Positions 1-8,430 of a stretch of 64,000 nt of DNA are shown piece by piece. The notes below the pieces were generated by a model. It made no database searches, had not been told where the DNA came from, and saw only the letters and a program-made list of their open reading frames with translations. The number at the start of each line of letters is the position of its first letter. The first letter of the stretch is position 1. The stretch comes from Chryseobacterium sp. SC28 (GTDB lineage Bacteria > Bacteroidota > Bacteroidia > Flavobacteriales > Weeksellaceae). The position numbers and the translations under genes were made by a program. The stretch is taken from contig NZ_QOVY01000010.1 in the NCBI RefSeq assembly GCF_003932955.1, positions 1 to 64,000 of the forward strand, written 5' to 3'.

Positions 1-7
1 TTTGAGT

Positions 8-84
8 AAGATTGTTCATTTATTTAATTATTTGATAATCAATTAAATATACGGATTTTTATCCAATTGAACAATCTTTTTTTT
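8..84 (+). terminator. Possible terminator or long-loop inverted repeat
   Basis: AAGATTGTTCA at 8-18 is the exact complement of TGAACAATCTT at 68-78, which is followed by a T-run at 79-86. The 49-nt loop is long for an intrinsic terminator. It would end a gene lying to the left of the window. Confidence 0.35.
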
Positions 85-124
85 ATTTAATTCCTAAATG
101 CACAACAGGTAAGAATAACAATTT

Positions 125-697
125 ATGAGTAAAATAGTATCGAATATTTTGGTGATGACGCTTCTTGCCTTAGCCGGTATTTTCATGGGCAGTTGCGACG
201 ATGGAGCAGATCTCGTTGATGATATTACGGTTCCTATTCCCTTTACAGTTCCTGTTAGTTTAGAAACAGATTTAGCTCTAACAACCGTAAGCACCGATGA
301 ATTTGTAAGCTATCCCGAGATCCCGGTCAACGTGGATATAGAAGCCAAAATAAAGGAAAAATACCCGGAGCTATCCATCAGCAATTTGAAATCGGGACAA
401 CTGGACAGTTTCAGTATCGAATATATTTCGTCAGCCGGCGGCACCCAGCTGAATGCCATCAAGGATGCAGAGCTGTACATCAAAACACCAGTGTTGCCGG
501 CCCTTCTCGTTGCAAAAAGTTTGGGCAATATCAATCCCACAGCCATCAGTTTCGTACCCGAACCAGAGGTAGAACTTCTGGAATATTTGAAATCCAAAGA
601 GAACTCCTATGTTCTCAGAATCAGAGGATCAGTCGTAGCATCGGATTCTATAAAAATTAAAGTGAATTCTGCATTCCAAACGGTCGTGGGATTATGA
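125..697 (+). CDS. Hypothetical lipoprotein
   Basis: A 190-residue protein of unknown function. The N-terminus is a lipoprotein signal: a hydrophobic stretch at residues 8-20 followed by FMGSC, with the lipidated Cys at about position 24. The residues after the Cys are strongly acidic (CDDGADLVDD). In Bacteroidota an acidic stretch directly after the Cys often marks surface-exposed lipoproteins, so surface display is plausible but inferred. The rest alternates short beta-like segments with no cysteine or recognisable catalytic motif. The gene stands alone between a terminator-like repeat and the convergent menF-like gene. I do not recognise the family. Confidence 0.7.
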   Translation: MSKIVSNILVMTLLALAGIFMGSCDDGADLVDDITVPIPFTVPVSLETDLALTTVSTDEFVSYPEIPVNVDIEAKIKEKYPELSISNLKSGQLDSFSIEYISSAGGTQLNAIKDAELYIKTPVLPALLVAKSLGNINPTAISFVPEPEVELLEYLKSKENSYVLRIRGSVVASDSIKIKVNSAFQTVVGL

Positions 698-725
698 TAG
701 ATTAAAGAAAAAAGCAACAGCTGCT

Positions 726-1703
726 TCATTCAAAAACCAGATTGTTTTGGATGGCCATAGATTTCAGCTCCGTTTCTTCCCATTCTTTTTCAGCATTACT
801 TTTCAACGTGATGCCGCCACCCACGAAAAGGAAAGCGTAATTTTTGAAAAAACTGGCGCAGCGCAAATTTACAAAATAGTAGACAAAATCATCCGTCTCC
901 ACCTTGATGTAGCCGGCATAAAATTCTCGGTTAAAATGCTCAATACTTTTGATTCCTTGCGCGCAAAGCTCCTTGGGGAAGCCGCAAACCGCCGGAGTGG
1001 GATGCAGTTCGGAGATGATCTTGTCCAAACTTTCCGGACTGATCTCTGCAGAAAAATCGGTTTTCAAATGTTTGAGATTGCCCGAAATTAAATCTTTAGT
1101 AGAAGAAATTTTCAGGTTTGAAGAGAATTTTCTCAAGATCGAGTGAATATAATCCGTCACTGCTTTTTGTTCCTCGATTTCTTTATCCGTCCACGTTTCG
1201 TCCAATGGTAGTGTTCCGGCGACGCTCATCGTTTCGAAAGTATTGGTTTTCTTGTCGAATTTGCCCAAGACCTCAGAAAATCCGCCCATCCAAATTTCGT
1301 TGTTTTTTTCGAAAAGATAGCAAAATGCAGTAGGGTAGCTATCGCAGAATTTTAGGAAACTTTTCGTCAAAGACAATTTCCGCTGAACATCGATATCCAA
1401 GTACATTAGTAATTTTCTCCTCGAAAGCACCAGTTTTTTTAGCTTATTTTTCTCAATGAAATCTTTTGCCTGAGCTATTTTTAAAGCATACGATTCCTGA
1501 TTTTCTTTCCCAATTTCTATCAAGGGACTTTTGTTTTTGGGGGAGATATTTTGTCCTTCGATCTCTTGACGAGTAACATTTTTGATGGAACCCTTGAAGT
1601 CCAAAACGGTTTTGCAATCAAAGCTCACGAAGGACACTTTCTGTTCCGAAGCGTTGTCCACGGTGTGAAAAACCTCAGAATCGGGCAGTCTGAATACGAG
1701 CAT
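726..1703 (-). CDS. menF: Isochorismate synthase (chorismate-binding enzyme)
   Basis: Converts chorismate to isochorismate, the entry step of menaquinone synthesis. The chorismate-binding fold fills residues 75-325. Visible family motifs are KLVLSRR (90-96), AGTLPL (162-167), LHPTPAVCG (233-241), FYAGY (261-265) and the C-terminal GGGIT with SNAEKEWEETE (296-312), which carries the Mg-binding acidic residues. At 325 aa it is shorter than the roughly 430-aa enterobacterial MenF, but the missing part is the poorly conserved N-terminus. The next gene downstream on the same strand in the upstream direction is a MenI-like thioesterase 17 bp away, which favours menaquinone over siderophore synthesis. 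Confidence 0.85.
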   Translation of the reverse strand: MLVFRLPDSEVFHTVDNASEQKVSFVSFDCKTVLDFKGSIKNVTRQEIEGQNISPKNKSPLIEIGKENQESYALKIAQAKDFIEKNKLKKLVLSRRKLLMYLDIDVQRKLSLTKSFLKFCDSYPTAFCYLFEKNNEIWMGGFSEVLGKFDKKTNTFETMSVAGTLPLDETWTDKEIEEQKAVTDYIHSILRKFSSNLKISSTKDLISGNLKHLKTDFSAEISPESLDKIISELHPTPAVCGFPKELCAQGIKSIEHFNREFYAGYIKVETDDFVYYFVNLRCASFFKNYAFLFVGGGITLKSNAEKEWEETELKSMAIQNNLVFE

Positions 1704-1720
1704 ATTTTTCGGAGAAATAA

Positions 1721-2152
1721 TTAGACTTTGCCGACGGGTATTATGTTGTTCGTCATCGTGGTATGGCTGATGAGATGGCCTTTTTCATCGCGGATTTCGA
1801 TTTGCGAAACGTGCAGTGTGCTGCCCTTGCGGATGAAAGTGGCCGTTCCCGTGACCACGCCTTCCCGTATTGCCCGAAGATGATTGCTGTTGATATTGAT
1901 GCCTACGGGGACAGATTTAGTAATGTCGAGATCGATCAGCGACAGACAGGAGCCTAAAGTCTCGGCCAAGACACACGTTGCTCCGCCGTGCATTATGCCA
2001 TAAGGCTGATGAACAGTGGGGGTTACCGGCATCGTGGCCGTAAGAGAATTTTCTGAGACATCGGTGTAAACGATGCTTACAGTTTCGGCTAAAGTGTTTT
2101 TATTGGCCTTGTTCAGGCGGTTTAGGATTTCGGTTTTTTTGGCATCGTCCAT
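1721..2152 (-). CDS. PaaI/MenI-type hotdog thioesterase
   Basis: A 143-residue single hotdog domain. The segment HGGATCVLAETLGS holds the conserved His-Gly-Gly and the catalytic acidic residue (Glu) on the central helix. ININSNHLRAIREG and the QIEI..EKGHLI strand closely follow the pattern of E. coli YdiI/MenI and EntH, which hydrolyse 1,4-dihydroxy-2-naphthoyl-CoA or aryl-thioesters. It is transcribed just ahead of the isochorismate synthase gene with a 17-bp gap, so a role as DHNA-CoA hydrolase in menaquinone synthesis is likely. A general phenylacetyl-CoA type thioesterase cannot be excluded from sequence alone. Confidence 0.78.
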   Translation of the reverse strand: MDDAKKTEILNRLNKANKNTLAETVSIVYTDVSENSLTATMPVTPTVHQPYGIMHGGATCVLAETLGSCLSLIDLDITKSVPVGININSNHLRAIREGVVTGTATFIRKGSTLHVSQIEIRDEKGHLISHTTMTNNIIPVGKV

Positions 2153-2208
2153 TACAATATGATTCTAAAATGTGAGATTGAAGTCGTGGGATTAGTATGA
2201 GTTTATAG

Positions 2209-2781
2209 CTAATAAATTTGCGGATTCCATTTTTCCGGATGTTTGGGCGTAATATCATAGTTGATGTAGAAATCCTGAATTTCCTGCATAATTTCTTCGT
2301 AGGAGTGCGTTTGCAATTTCTCGTAAGGAATGATATAACCCAAGTTGATGGTTTTCCTTTTGTAGTCGCCGCCGGACAAAACGATTGGTACTTTGGCTGC
2401 CAGTGCCATATTGTAAAATCCTTTTCGCCATTTCGGAACCCAACTGCGCGTTCCTTCGGGCGTGATGACAAGGCTGAAATCATCTTTTTTGAACTCGTTG
2501 GCGACAAAATTTACCAAATCATTTTTCTGCGACCTGTCGATCCCGATACCGCCAAGAGCTTTTACGATACCGCCATAGAACGCTTTGGTGTGCTCGTCTT
2601 TGATGATGACTTTCAGCTTTTTACCGAGAGCCCAGTACGCCAGATTGCCCAGAATATATTCGCTGTTGTCGGTATGAGGTGCCACCACGAGGACACATCT
2701 GTCGAGATTGTTCACGTCGCCTTGCAGTACGATTTTCCAACCGAGTAATTTTAGGATGGTTTTTCCCAAGAATTTTTTCAT
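2209..2781 (-). CDS. Lysophospholipid acyltransferase (PlsC-like, LPLAT family)
   Basis: A membrane-associated acyltransferase-like protein of about 190 aa. The internal ATG at 2781 is preferred because MKKFLGKTILKLLGW is the usual start of this subfamily; an ATG 24 bp upstream would add eight residues. Motifs visible are PHTDNSE near residue 40 (block I), GGIGIDRS near 85 (block II) and ITPEGTRS near 105 (block III). Block I normally reads HX4D; here the acidic residue is Glu. Likely transfers an acyl group to a lysophospholipid or another hydroxyl lipid at the inner membrane. It lies just upstream of the menI-like and menF genes on the same strand and may be co-transcribed with them. Confidence 0.8.
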   Translation of the reverse strand: MKKFLGKTILKLLGWKIVLQGDVNNLDRCVLVVAPHTDNSEYILGNLAYWALGKKLKVIIKDEHTKAFYGGIVKALGGIGIDRSQKNDLVNFVANEFKKDDFSLVITPEGTRSWVPKWRKGFYNMALAAKVPIVLSGGDYKRKTINLGYIIPYEKLQTHSYEEIMQEIQDFYINYDITPKHPEKWNPQIY

Positions 2782-2872
2782 AAACAAAAAATAAAGTACA
2801 GCCACAAAGCTATACTTTACAAATTTACAAAATATGTTTAGTTTCTAAGAAATATCGGGATATTCTTTACAC

Positions 2873-2935
2873 TTAAAAAAGACCGGTGAAAAAATCGACC
2901 AGCTTGATGGCGATGGCAATGATGACTTGTATCAT
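2873..2935 (-). CDS. Candidate 20-residue hydrophobic peptide
   Basis: In an otherwise empty 347-bp gap there is a short ORF reading MIQVIIAIAIKLVDFFTGLF from an ATG at 2935. The composition (Ile/Val-rich helix with one Lys and one Asp, no signal peptidase site) resembles small amphipathic membrane peptides. No good ribosome-binding site is visible, but such sites are weak in Bacteroidota generally. The short length means it could arise by chance, so this is a candidate only. The rest of the gap (2782-2872 and 2936-3128) holds nothing I can recognise. Confidence 0.25.
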   Translation of the reverse strand: MIQVIIAIAIKLVDFFTGLF

Positions 2936-3128
2936 TTTTTTGGAATTTATTTGGTTTTTAAAATTAATTTCCTCATACAAATTTAGAAATAATTTTGTGA
3001 AATTAATTGTATTGAAGTTAAAATTATATTAAGTCTTGAAACGCAGCGGGCTCATTTCTTAAAAAAGAATTATAGAAAAGCGGAAAGTTTATGTTTTTTT
3101 GTCCGTTTTCGCCGCCTTTATTGTCCGA

Positions 3129-4847
3129 TTATTTGGTTTTGATGTTGATTTCTTTCTTGCCATCTTTGATATTGATGTTGAGATCTTCGATGGATTTCTT
3201 CACTTTTTCGTCAACTTTCAATCGGTCCAGAACGGCATCTGCCGAATCTTGAGAATAGTATTTTCCGTTGATTTTCACGCTGTCGCTTTCGTCAGAATTG
3301 TACTCAATCGTCGTTCCGTTGATGTTGATTTTGTTTTTCTCCACTGTGATTCCGTTGTTGTTATCAGAATTGTTGTCATCATCGTCGCTCTCATTGTTTA
3401 CATAAACTTCATATTCTTTTTCATTAATGATTTTTGTGTTTTTGGGAACTACAAGTTCATAATTCACTCTATAATCTCTGAAACGGAATTCGTATGGATA
3501 TTCGAAATAATTTGGTAAAACGATTCTGTTCCCTACGATTTGCACCGGCACTTTCATTTTAAGAGGTTGGTTATAGCCGTCTGCTTCTTTTTTCACGATG
3601 AGATAAGGCGTTTTAATATTGTCTTTTCTCGTGATTTCCACACTTGGATGATCTCTTTTGAAAATGGTAATTTTATCCGAATAGATTTCATCAAAGTAAG
3701 TTTTAAAATTCTCAGGGATTTCTACTTTTTTGCTGTCCAGATATATGGTGTCGTTTGCATTGGGTGCGGTGATAGAGATGTTCTCATAATCCTCATTTTC
3801 TCCGCTGTAAGCAAAGTTGAATCGGGAGGCATTTGCTGCTAATACGCCTATTAAAATAATCCAAATGATTCCCAAAGTTCCCAAAACCGGGGCCACATAA
3901 TTGAACTTCGTTTTCGGCGAGAATAATTTGATCGATAATAATAAGAACGCAACGCCGAAAATAATGGTTGGCAAAGCCGCAATGGCTAATATTAAATAGC
4001 CCATATTATTTTCCTCAAGATAGAATCCCAAGTTGTTATCGATCCCGAATTTTCCTGTACCGTACGCAAACGTCATTGCGAAAAGTCCGATGAAACAGCC
4101 TGCGGCCATCATGGCCAGGCAGATTGCAAGAGCATATTTCAGGATTTTGAGGATGGTATCTCCGGCAGAATTTATTGTGGGTTTGTTGTCTTTATAGATT
4201 TCGCCCGCTCTCGTCGAGGTTTCGTTGGCAAACTGCACGATTTTCCCTGACTCTTCTTTCAGATTATCGAAGTTCAAAGGTTTCCCTTTCATTTTCAAAA
4301 AATCCGAAGCTGATTCTGCTTTTGGTAATACCGCCCAAAGAATAAAATAGAGGATCACAACTAAAAATGAAGAACCTGGCGCAACCCAAAGAAAAAGAAA
4401 AGCCGCTATCCAGATCAATCTCATCCAGCTGATTTCCATCCCAAAATACGCGGCCAAACCGGCACAGACCCCGGCAATCTTTTGTCTTTCCGGATCTCGG
4501 AACAACTGCTTTTGAGAATTTGTGCTGTAGGAAAAAGCACCGCCCGTTTTGGATTGTTTTTGTTTTCCTTCGGAGAAATAAGCTTCTTCCTGTTCGTCAA
4601 TCTGTTCCGGCGTTCCGATTTGAGCAATTACTTTTTCAACATCAGAATCATTGATGACTTCTCGCTTTCCAAGCGTTTCTTTGAAGATCTCCACCATTCT
4701 GATTTCGATGTCGTGCATCACTTCCTCTGCTTCCGAGGCGTCCAGAGAATTGCGAAGCGCGCTGAGATAATCGCTTAGTTTTATGTAAGCCAACTCGTCT
4801 ATCGTAAAGGAAAAACCGGCCAGCGCTATTGAAATTGTTTTGTTCAT
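3129..4847 (-). CDS. PspC-domain membrane protein
   Basis: A 572-residue envelope-stress type protein. Residues 1-90 form the small helical domain often found ahead of PspC in Bacteroidota (LSDYLSALRNSL, VEKVIAQIGTPEQIDEQ). The PspC domain lies at about 113-178 (LFRDPERQKIAGVCAGLAA, then two hydrophobic helices ending AVLP). Further membrane helices follow at about 230-260, 280-308 and 318-340. The C-terminal 220 residues are a soluble, Asn/Asp-rich beta domain probably facing the periplasm. The start codon is 4 bp after the stop of the PadR gene, so the two form an operon; PadR/PspC pairing is common in this group and suggests PadR controls it. Confidence 0.85.
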   Translation of the reverse strand: MNKTISIALAGFSFTIDELAYIKLSDYLSALRNSLDASEAEEVMHDIEIRMVEIFKETLGKREVINDSDVEKVIAQIGTPEQIDEQEEAYFSEGKQKQSKTGGAFSYSTNSQKQLFRDPERQKIAGVCAGLAAYFGMEISWMRLIWIAAFLFLWVAPGSSFLVVILYFILWAVLPKAESASDFLKMKGKPLNFDNLKEESGKIVQFANETSTRAGEIYKDNKPTINSAGDTILKILKYALAICLAMMAAGCFIGLFAMTFAYGTGKFGIDNNLGFYLEENNMGYLILAIAALPTIIFGVAFLLLSIKLFSPKTKFNYVAPVLGTLGIIWIILIGVLAANASRFNFAYSGENEDYENISITAPNANDTIYLDSKKVEIPENFKTYFDEIYSDKITIFKRDHPSVEITRKDNIKTPYLIVKKEADGYNQPLKMKVPVQIVGNRIVLPNYFEYPYEFRFRDYRVNYELVVPKNTKIINEKEYEVYVNNESDDDDNNSDNNNGITVEKNKININGTTIEYNSDESDSVKINGKYYSQDSADAVLDRLKVDEKVKKSIEDLNINIKDGKKEINIKTK

Positions 4848-4851
4848 AATA

Positions 4852-5187
4852 TTAGTTTTGAGCGTTTGAGATTATTTGGTTTACAGAATCTGTCAGTTCT
4901 TGCCACGTCGTTTTCAGTTCGTTGAGGAAGAGTGTCCCCTTTTCGGTAATCTGATAGTACTTTCTGGGTGGTCCGCTTGTAGATTCTTCCCATCTGTACG
5001 CGAGGAATTCGCCATTTTTCAATCGGGTTAGGAGCGGATAAAGTGTTCCCTCTACCACATCCAGTTTTCCTTTTTTGAGCGATTCTATGAGATCCGAAAC
5101 ATACATTTCGCGCTGTTGGATCAGGCTCAAAATACAGAATTCCAGAATTCCTTTGCGCATCTGCGCCTTTGTGTTCTCGGTATTCAT
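4852..5187 (-). CDS. PadR-family transcriptional regulator
   Basis: A 111-residue winged-helix regulator. The PadR core is clear: KGILEFCILSLIQQREMYVSDLIESLKK, then the wing VVEGTLYPLLTRLKNGEFLAYRWEES..GPPRKYYQITEKG. The C-terminal helix ending in SVNQIISN would form the dimer. It is the first gene of the padR-pspC operon, with 4 bp between the genes. A Bacteroidota -7 element (TATCTTTG) lies about 90 bp upstream on the minus strand. PadR proteins usually repress their own operon in response to a small molecule or envelope stress; the ligand here is unknown. Confidence 0.9.
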   Translation of the reverse strand: MNTENTKAQMRKGILEFCILSLIQQREMYVSDLIESLKKGKLDVVEGTLYPLLTRLKNGEFLAYRWEESTSGPPRKYYQITEKGTLFLNELKTTWQELTDSVNQIISNAQN

Positions 5188-5274
5188 ATTAATTGGTTTG
5201 GTTCAAATTTCAAGTTTTCGCAAATGTTTTTTTCAAATCTTACATCACAAACATCGTTCTCTAACTTTACATTG

Positions 5275-5305
5275 CAAAGATATGTAATCTAAAAGGTATT
5301 GTGCA
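5275..5305 (-). promoter_or_regulatory. Promoter of the padR-pspC operon
   Basis: On the minus strand TATCTTTG (5275-5282) is a perfect TAnnTTTG Bacteroidota -7 element, with a TTG about 21 nt upstream as the -33 element. Inferred from sequence only. Confidence 0.45.
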
Positions 5306-5449
5306 ATACAAAGTACCAAATATTTTTAAATTAAATAGTTAATAGGTTGATTTTCAGGATTAAAATTTTTTTTAAATTTTAACTAAACAAAACGTTTGCC
5401 TAAATAACCACTATATTTTAGAAGTATTCTCAAAAAAAAGCGTTTTAAA

Positions 5450-5480
5450 TTTGTCAATCTCAAATGTTTTCATATTTTCG
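5450..5480 (+). promoter_or_regulatory. Promoter of the threonine operon
   Basis: TTTG at 5450-5453, 19 nt, then TATTTTCG at 5473-5480, close to the Bacteroidota consensus TTTG-N19-TAnnTTTG. Transcription would start near 5487, just ahead of the leader peptide. Confidence 0.55.
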
Positions 5481-5501
5481 TAAAAGATTTATAAAAAAAA
5501 A

Positions 5502-5573
5502 ATGAATTTTACAACCACCACCACTTCTTCTACAACGACTCCAACCGCAGTTGGCAGAAAGGTGTGTATGTGA
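5502..5573 (+). CDS. thrL: Threonine operon leader peptide
   Basis: A 23-codon ORF starting MNF and continuing TTTTTSSTTTPT, so nine of the first 15 residues are Thr, then AVGRKVCM and a stop. It ends 84 bp before thrA and just ahead of a terminator hairpin. A run of codons for the end product of the downstream operon is the hallmark of a transcription-attenuation leader: scarce Thr-tRNA stalls the ribosome on these codons. The Ile codons seen in the E. coli thr leader are absent, so the signal appears to be threonine alone. Confidence 0.8.
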   Translation: MNFTTTTTSSTTTPTAVGRKVCM

Positions 5574-5633
5574 AAATTAAACATTGCAACAATACAAAAA
5601 GCCTTTCTGAACTTCCAGAAAGGCTTTTTTATG
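5555..5633 (+). terminator. Threonine operon attenuator
   Basis: A 14-bp stem (5596-5609 with 5616-5629) with a 6-nt loop followed by T6 is a strong intrinsic terminator 30 bp before thrA. CAGAAAGG at 5555-5562, at the end of the leader peptide, is exactly complementary to CCTTTCTG (5602-5609) in the left arm of the terminator. It can act as antiterminator when the ribosome stalls upstream on the Thr codons and leaves it free. Confidence 0.75.
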
Positions 5634-5657
5634 TGAAACTATCACTAAAAAACACAA

Positions 5658-8102
5658 ATGAAAGTATTAAAATTTGGAGGAACTTCCATCGGAAGTTTGG
5701 ACGCTGTAAACAATGTAAAACTAATCGTTGAAAAGGAATTCAGTAAAAAAGAACCTTTACTCGTGGTTTGCTCGGCTTTTTCCGGAGTTACAAATGCTCT
5801 TTTATCGGCTGCCGAAGCGGCTTTAGCGCAAAATGACTTTGCAGAGATTCTTAAAAAGGCAGAAGATAAGCATTATCAAATCATCTCGGGATTATTGCCA
5901 AGAACTTTGCAAAATCCCTTATTAATGATGGTAAAAGTGAGTTTCAACGAGGTAGAAGATATTCTTTTCAGCATCAAAAATCTCGAAGAATTGTCTGATA
6001 GAATCAAGGACAGACTGCTGGCGTACGGCGAACAATTGTCTAATAAAATCATTGCGACTTATCTGCAATCGGGGGATTTCCCGGCGAGTTACCAAGATGC
6101 AAGAGAACTGATTATCACCGATTCCAACTTCGGAAATGCCGCAGTAGATTTTATTAAAACTAATGAAAATCTAAGAAATTGGAACTTGGAAAATCAAATT
6201 TATGTCGTCACAGGTTTTATTGCAAAAGATAAAAATAACGATACCACAACCCTTGGCAGAGGCGGCTCCGATTACACGGCCGCAGTTTTGGCAGCGGGTT
6301 TGCAAGCTGAGGAAATTCAAATATGGACCGACGTCGATGGTTTTATGACGGCCGATCCGCGGTTGGTCAAAAATGCTTTTTCCCAGCCCGAACTCAGCTA
6401 TCAGGAAGCGATGGAAATGTCCTATTTTGGCGCCAAAGTCATCTATCCGCCCACAATGATTCCGGCAATCGAAAGCCAAATTCCAATTTATATCAAGAAT
6501 ACTTTCAATCCGGAAAATCCAGGCACCTTGATTCATCAAAAATCCGAAGTTTCCAAAGGTTTAATCAAAGGAATCGTCTCCATCGAGAAAACTTGTCTCA
6601 TTAATATCACCGGAAACGGAATGATTGGGATGAAGGGTTTCAGCGGCAGATTGTTCAACGCGCTGGCGAGATATGATGTCAATGTAATCTTGATTACACA
6701 AGCAAGTTCGGAACACAGCATCTCGTTTGTGGTCAATTTTGACGATGAGAAAAAAGCGGAAAAAGCCATCCAAGAGGAATTTTATTTTGAAATGAATGCC
6801 AATAAAATCGACCCGCCACAAATCGATAACGAGCTCAGTATTTTGTCCGTCGTTGGCGAGAATATGAAAAAAACGCGCGGCATCAGCGGTAAATTTTTCA
6901 GTGCTTTGGGTAAAAATGGCATCAATATTATCGCCATCGCGCAAGGATCATCGGAGATAAATATTTCGGCCGTAATTGAACGAAATGAACTTTCAAAAGC
7001 CTTGAATGTGGTTCACGATTCGCTTTTGCTTTCACCTGTGAAAACCTTCAATGTGATGTTTGCCGGAACCGGAAATATCGGTAAAGCCTTATTCCGTCAG
7101 TTGGAAAGAGAAGCAGAGAATCTTGAGAAAAATCATCAGATTAAAATCAATGTGGTTGGCGTTACCAATAGTCGGAAAATGATCATTTCCGAAAATGAAA
7201 GTCTGAATTTTAATTTGAATGAAATTTTAGATAAAAACTTACAAGATGCTAATCTTGAATTGTTTATAAGTTTGGTTTCTGAAAAAAATCTACCCAATCT
7301 GGTCTTCGTGGACAATACCTCAAGCGACGAGGTGGTGCAGCTTTATCCGCGGTTGTTTAACAACAATATTTCAGTCGTAACTTGTAATAAAAAAGGAAAT
7401 TCTTCCGGCTACCAGCAGTACAGCCAATTCAAAAAACTTGCGAAAAAAAACAACGTTAGTTTTTTGTACGAAACCAATGTGGGCGCAGGCCTTCCGATCA
7501 TCAAAACACTCAACGACCTTTGGATTTCAGGAGACGAAATCCTGAAAATCGAAGCCATTCTTTCCGGAACGATTTCCTATATTTTTAATAATTATGTGGG
7601 CGAAAAAACTTTTGCAGAAGTCGTGAAGACGGCGCAAGAATTAGGCTTTACAGAACCCGATCCGAGAGATGACCTCAACGGAATGGATTTCTCCAGAAAA
7701 ATGCTGATTCTGGGGAGAGAAATTGGCTTACCTTTGGAAATGTCCGATGTAGAGATCCAAGATTTTCTGCCGAAAGCTTGCCTCAACGCAGGTTCGATTC
7801 CAAGTTTTTATGAAGAGCTGGAAAAGAACGAAACTTACTTTTTATCATTGAAAAATGAAGCAGAAAGTTCTGGCAAAAAACTCAGATTAATTGGCGTTTT
7901 GGAAGAAGGAAAAATCAGCATCGAAGTGAAAATGGTAGATGCCAAGCATCCTTTTTTTAGCCTATCGGGCAGCGATAATATTATTTCGTTCACCACGTCA
8001 CGATACCGAAATACACCGTTGGTCGTGAAAGGTCCGGGTGCAGGAGCAGAAGTTACCGCAGCTGGTGTTTTTGCAGATTTGGTACGAGTTACAGCTCAGT
8101 AA
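5658..8102 (+). CDS. thrA: Bifunctional aspartate kinase / homoserine dehydrogenase
   Basis: An 814-residue fusion of the first and third enzymes of threonine synthesis: phosphorylation of aspartate and NAD(P)H-dependent reduction of aspartate semialdehyde to homoserine. The kinase domain starts with KFGGTSIGS (residues 4-12) and includes TTLGRGGSDYTA and WTDVDGFMTADPR. Two ACT domains follow at about 310-460 (for example ITGNGMIGMKGFSGRLF), the usual site of threonine feedback. The dehydrogenase begins near 468 with the nucleotide-binding FAGTGNIGKALFRQ and contains GTISYIFN and the Lys/Asp catalytic region around FTEPDPRDDLNGMD. Length matches the family. First structural gene after the thr attenuator. 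Confidence 0.96.
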   Translation: MKVLKFGGTSIGSLDAVNNVKLIVEKEFSKKEPLLVVCSAFSGVTNALLSAAEAALAQNDFAEILKKAEDKHYQIISGLLPRTLQNPLLMMVKVSFNEVEDILFSIKNLEELSDRIKDRLLAYGEQLSNKIIATYLQSGDFPASYQDARELIITDSNFGNAAVDFIKTNENLRNWNLENQIYVVTGFIAKDKNNDTTTLGRGGSDYTAAVLAAGLQAEEIQIWTDVDGFMTADPRLVKNAFSQPELSYQEAMEMSYFGAKVIYPPTMIPAIESQIPIYIKNTFNPENPGTLIHQKSEVSKGLIKGIVSIEKTCLINITGNGMIGMKGFSGRLFNALARYDVNVILITQASSEHSISFVVNFDDEKKAEKAIQEEFYFEMNANKIDPPQIDNELSILSVVGENMKKTRGISGKFFSALGKNGINIIAIAQGSSEINISAVIERNELSKALNVVHDSLLLSPVKTFNVMFAGTGNIGKALFRQLEREAENLEKNHQIKINVVGVTNSRKMIISENESLNFNLNEILDKNLQDANLELFISLVSEKNLPNLVFVDNTSSDEVVQLYPRLFNNNISVVTCNKKGNSSGYQQYSQFKKLAKKNNVSFLYETNVGAGLPIIKTLNDLWISGDEILKIEAILSGTISYIFNNYVGEKTFAEVVKTAQELGFTEPDPRDDLNGMDFSRKMLILGREIGLPLEMSDVEIQDFLPKACLNAGSIPSFYEELEKNETYFLSLKNEAESSGKKLRLIGVLEEGKISIEVKMVDAKHPFFSLSGSDNIISFTTSRYRNTPLVVKGPGAGAEVTAAGVFADLVRVTAQ

Positions 8103-8170
8103 TTTTAATTTTTATTCAAACCTTCAAGGTTTCAAAAACCTTGAAGGTTTAACTAATACAAAAGAAAAAT

Positions 8171-8278
8171 ATGTCTATAAATACCATAAAAGTTTTCGCT
8201 CCGGCAACAGTTGCCAACGTCGTTTGTGGTTATGATATTCTCGGTTTAACTAAATACAAAAGAAAAATATGTCTATAA
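8171..8278 (+). pseudogene. Truncated thrB 5' copy 1
   Basis: The first 25 codons match the start of thrB (MSINTIKVFAPATV..., through YDILG). The frame then runs through the junction sequence LTKYKRKICL to a stop. It lacks the hairpin that follows the other copies, because a deletion joined the GGTTT of codon 25 to the GGTTT at the end of the hairpin. It overlaps the start of copy 2. It cannot encode a working kinase. Confidence 0.8.
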
Positions 8279-8412
8279 ATACCATCAAAGTTTTCGCTCC
8301 GGCAACCGTTGCCAACGTCGTTTGTGGTTATGATATTCTCGGTTTCGCCATCGATAAACCGTGCGACGAAATCATTCAAACCTTCAAGGTTTCAAAAACC
8401 TTGAAGGTTTAA
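8269..8412 (+). pseudogene. Truncated thrB 5' copy 2
   Basis: A 47-codon ORF: 35 thrB-like codons with changes DKPCDE where the real gene has DEPGDE. The hairpin sequence is then translated as QTFKVSKTLKV and stop. It keeps the same upstream sequence (ACAAAAGAAAAAT) as the true start, so it is probably translated if the mRNA is made. Confidence 0.8.
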
Positions 8413-8430
8413 CTAGTACAAAAGAAAAAT

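Noticed and set aside
2218-2748. Plus-strand ORF of 176 codons
   Set aside because: Antisense to the acyltransferase gene with motif support on the minus strand.
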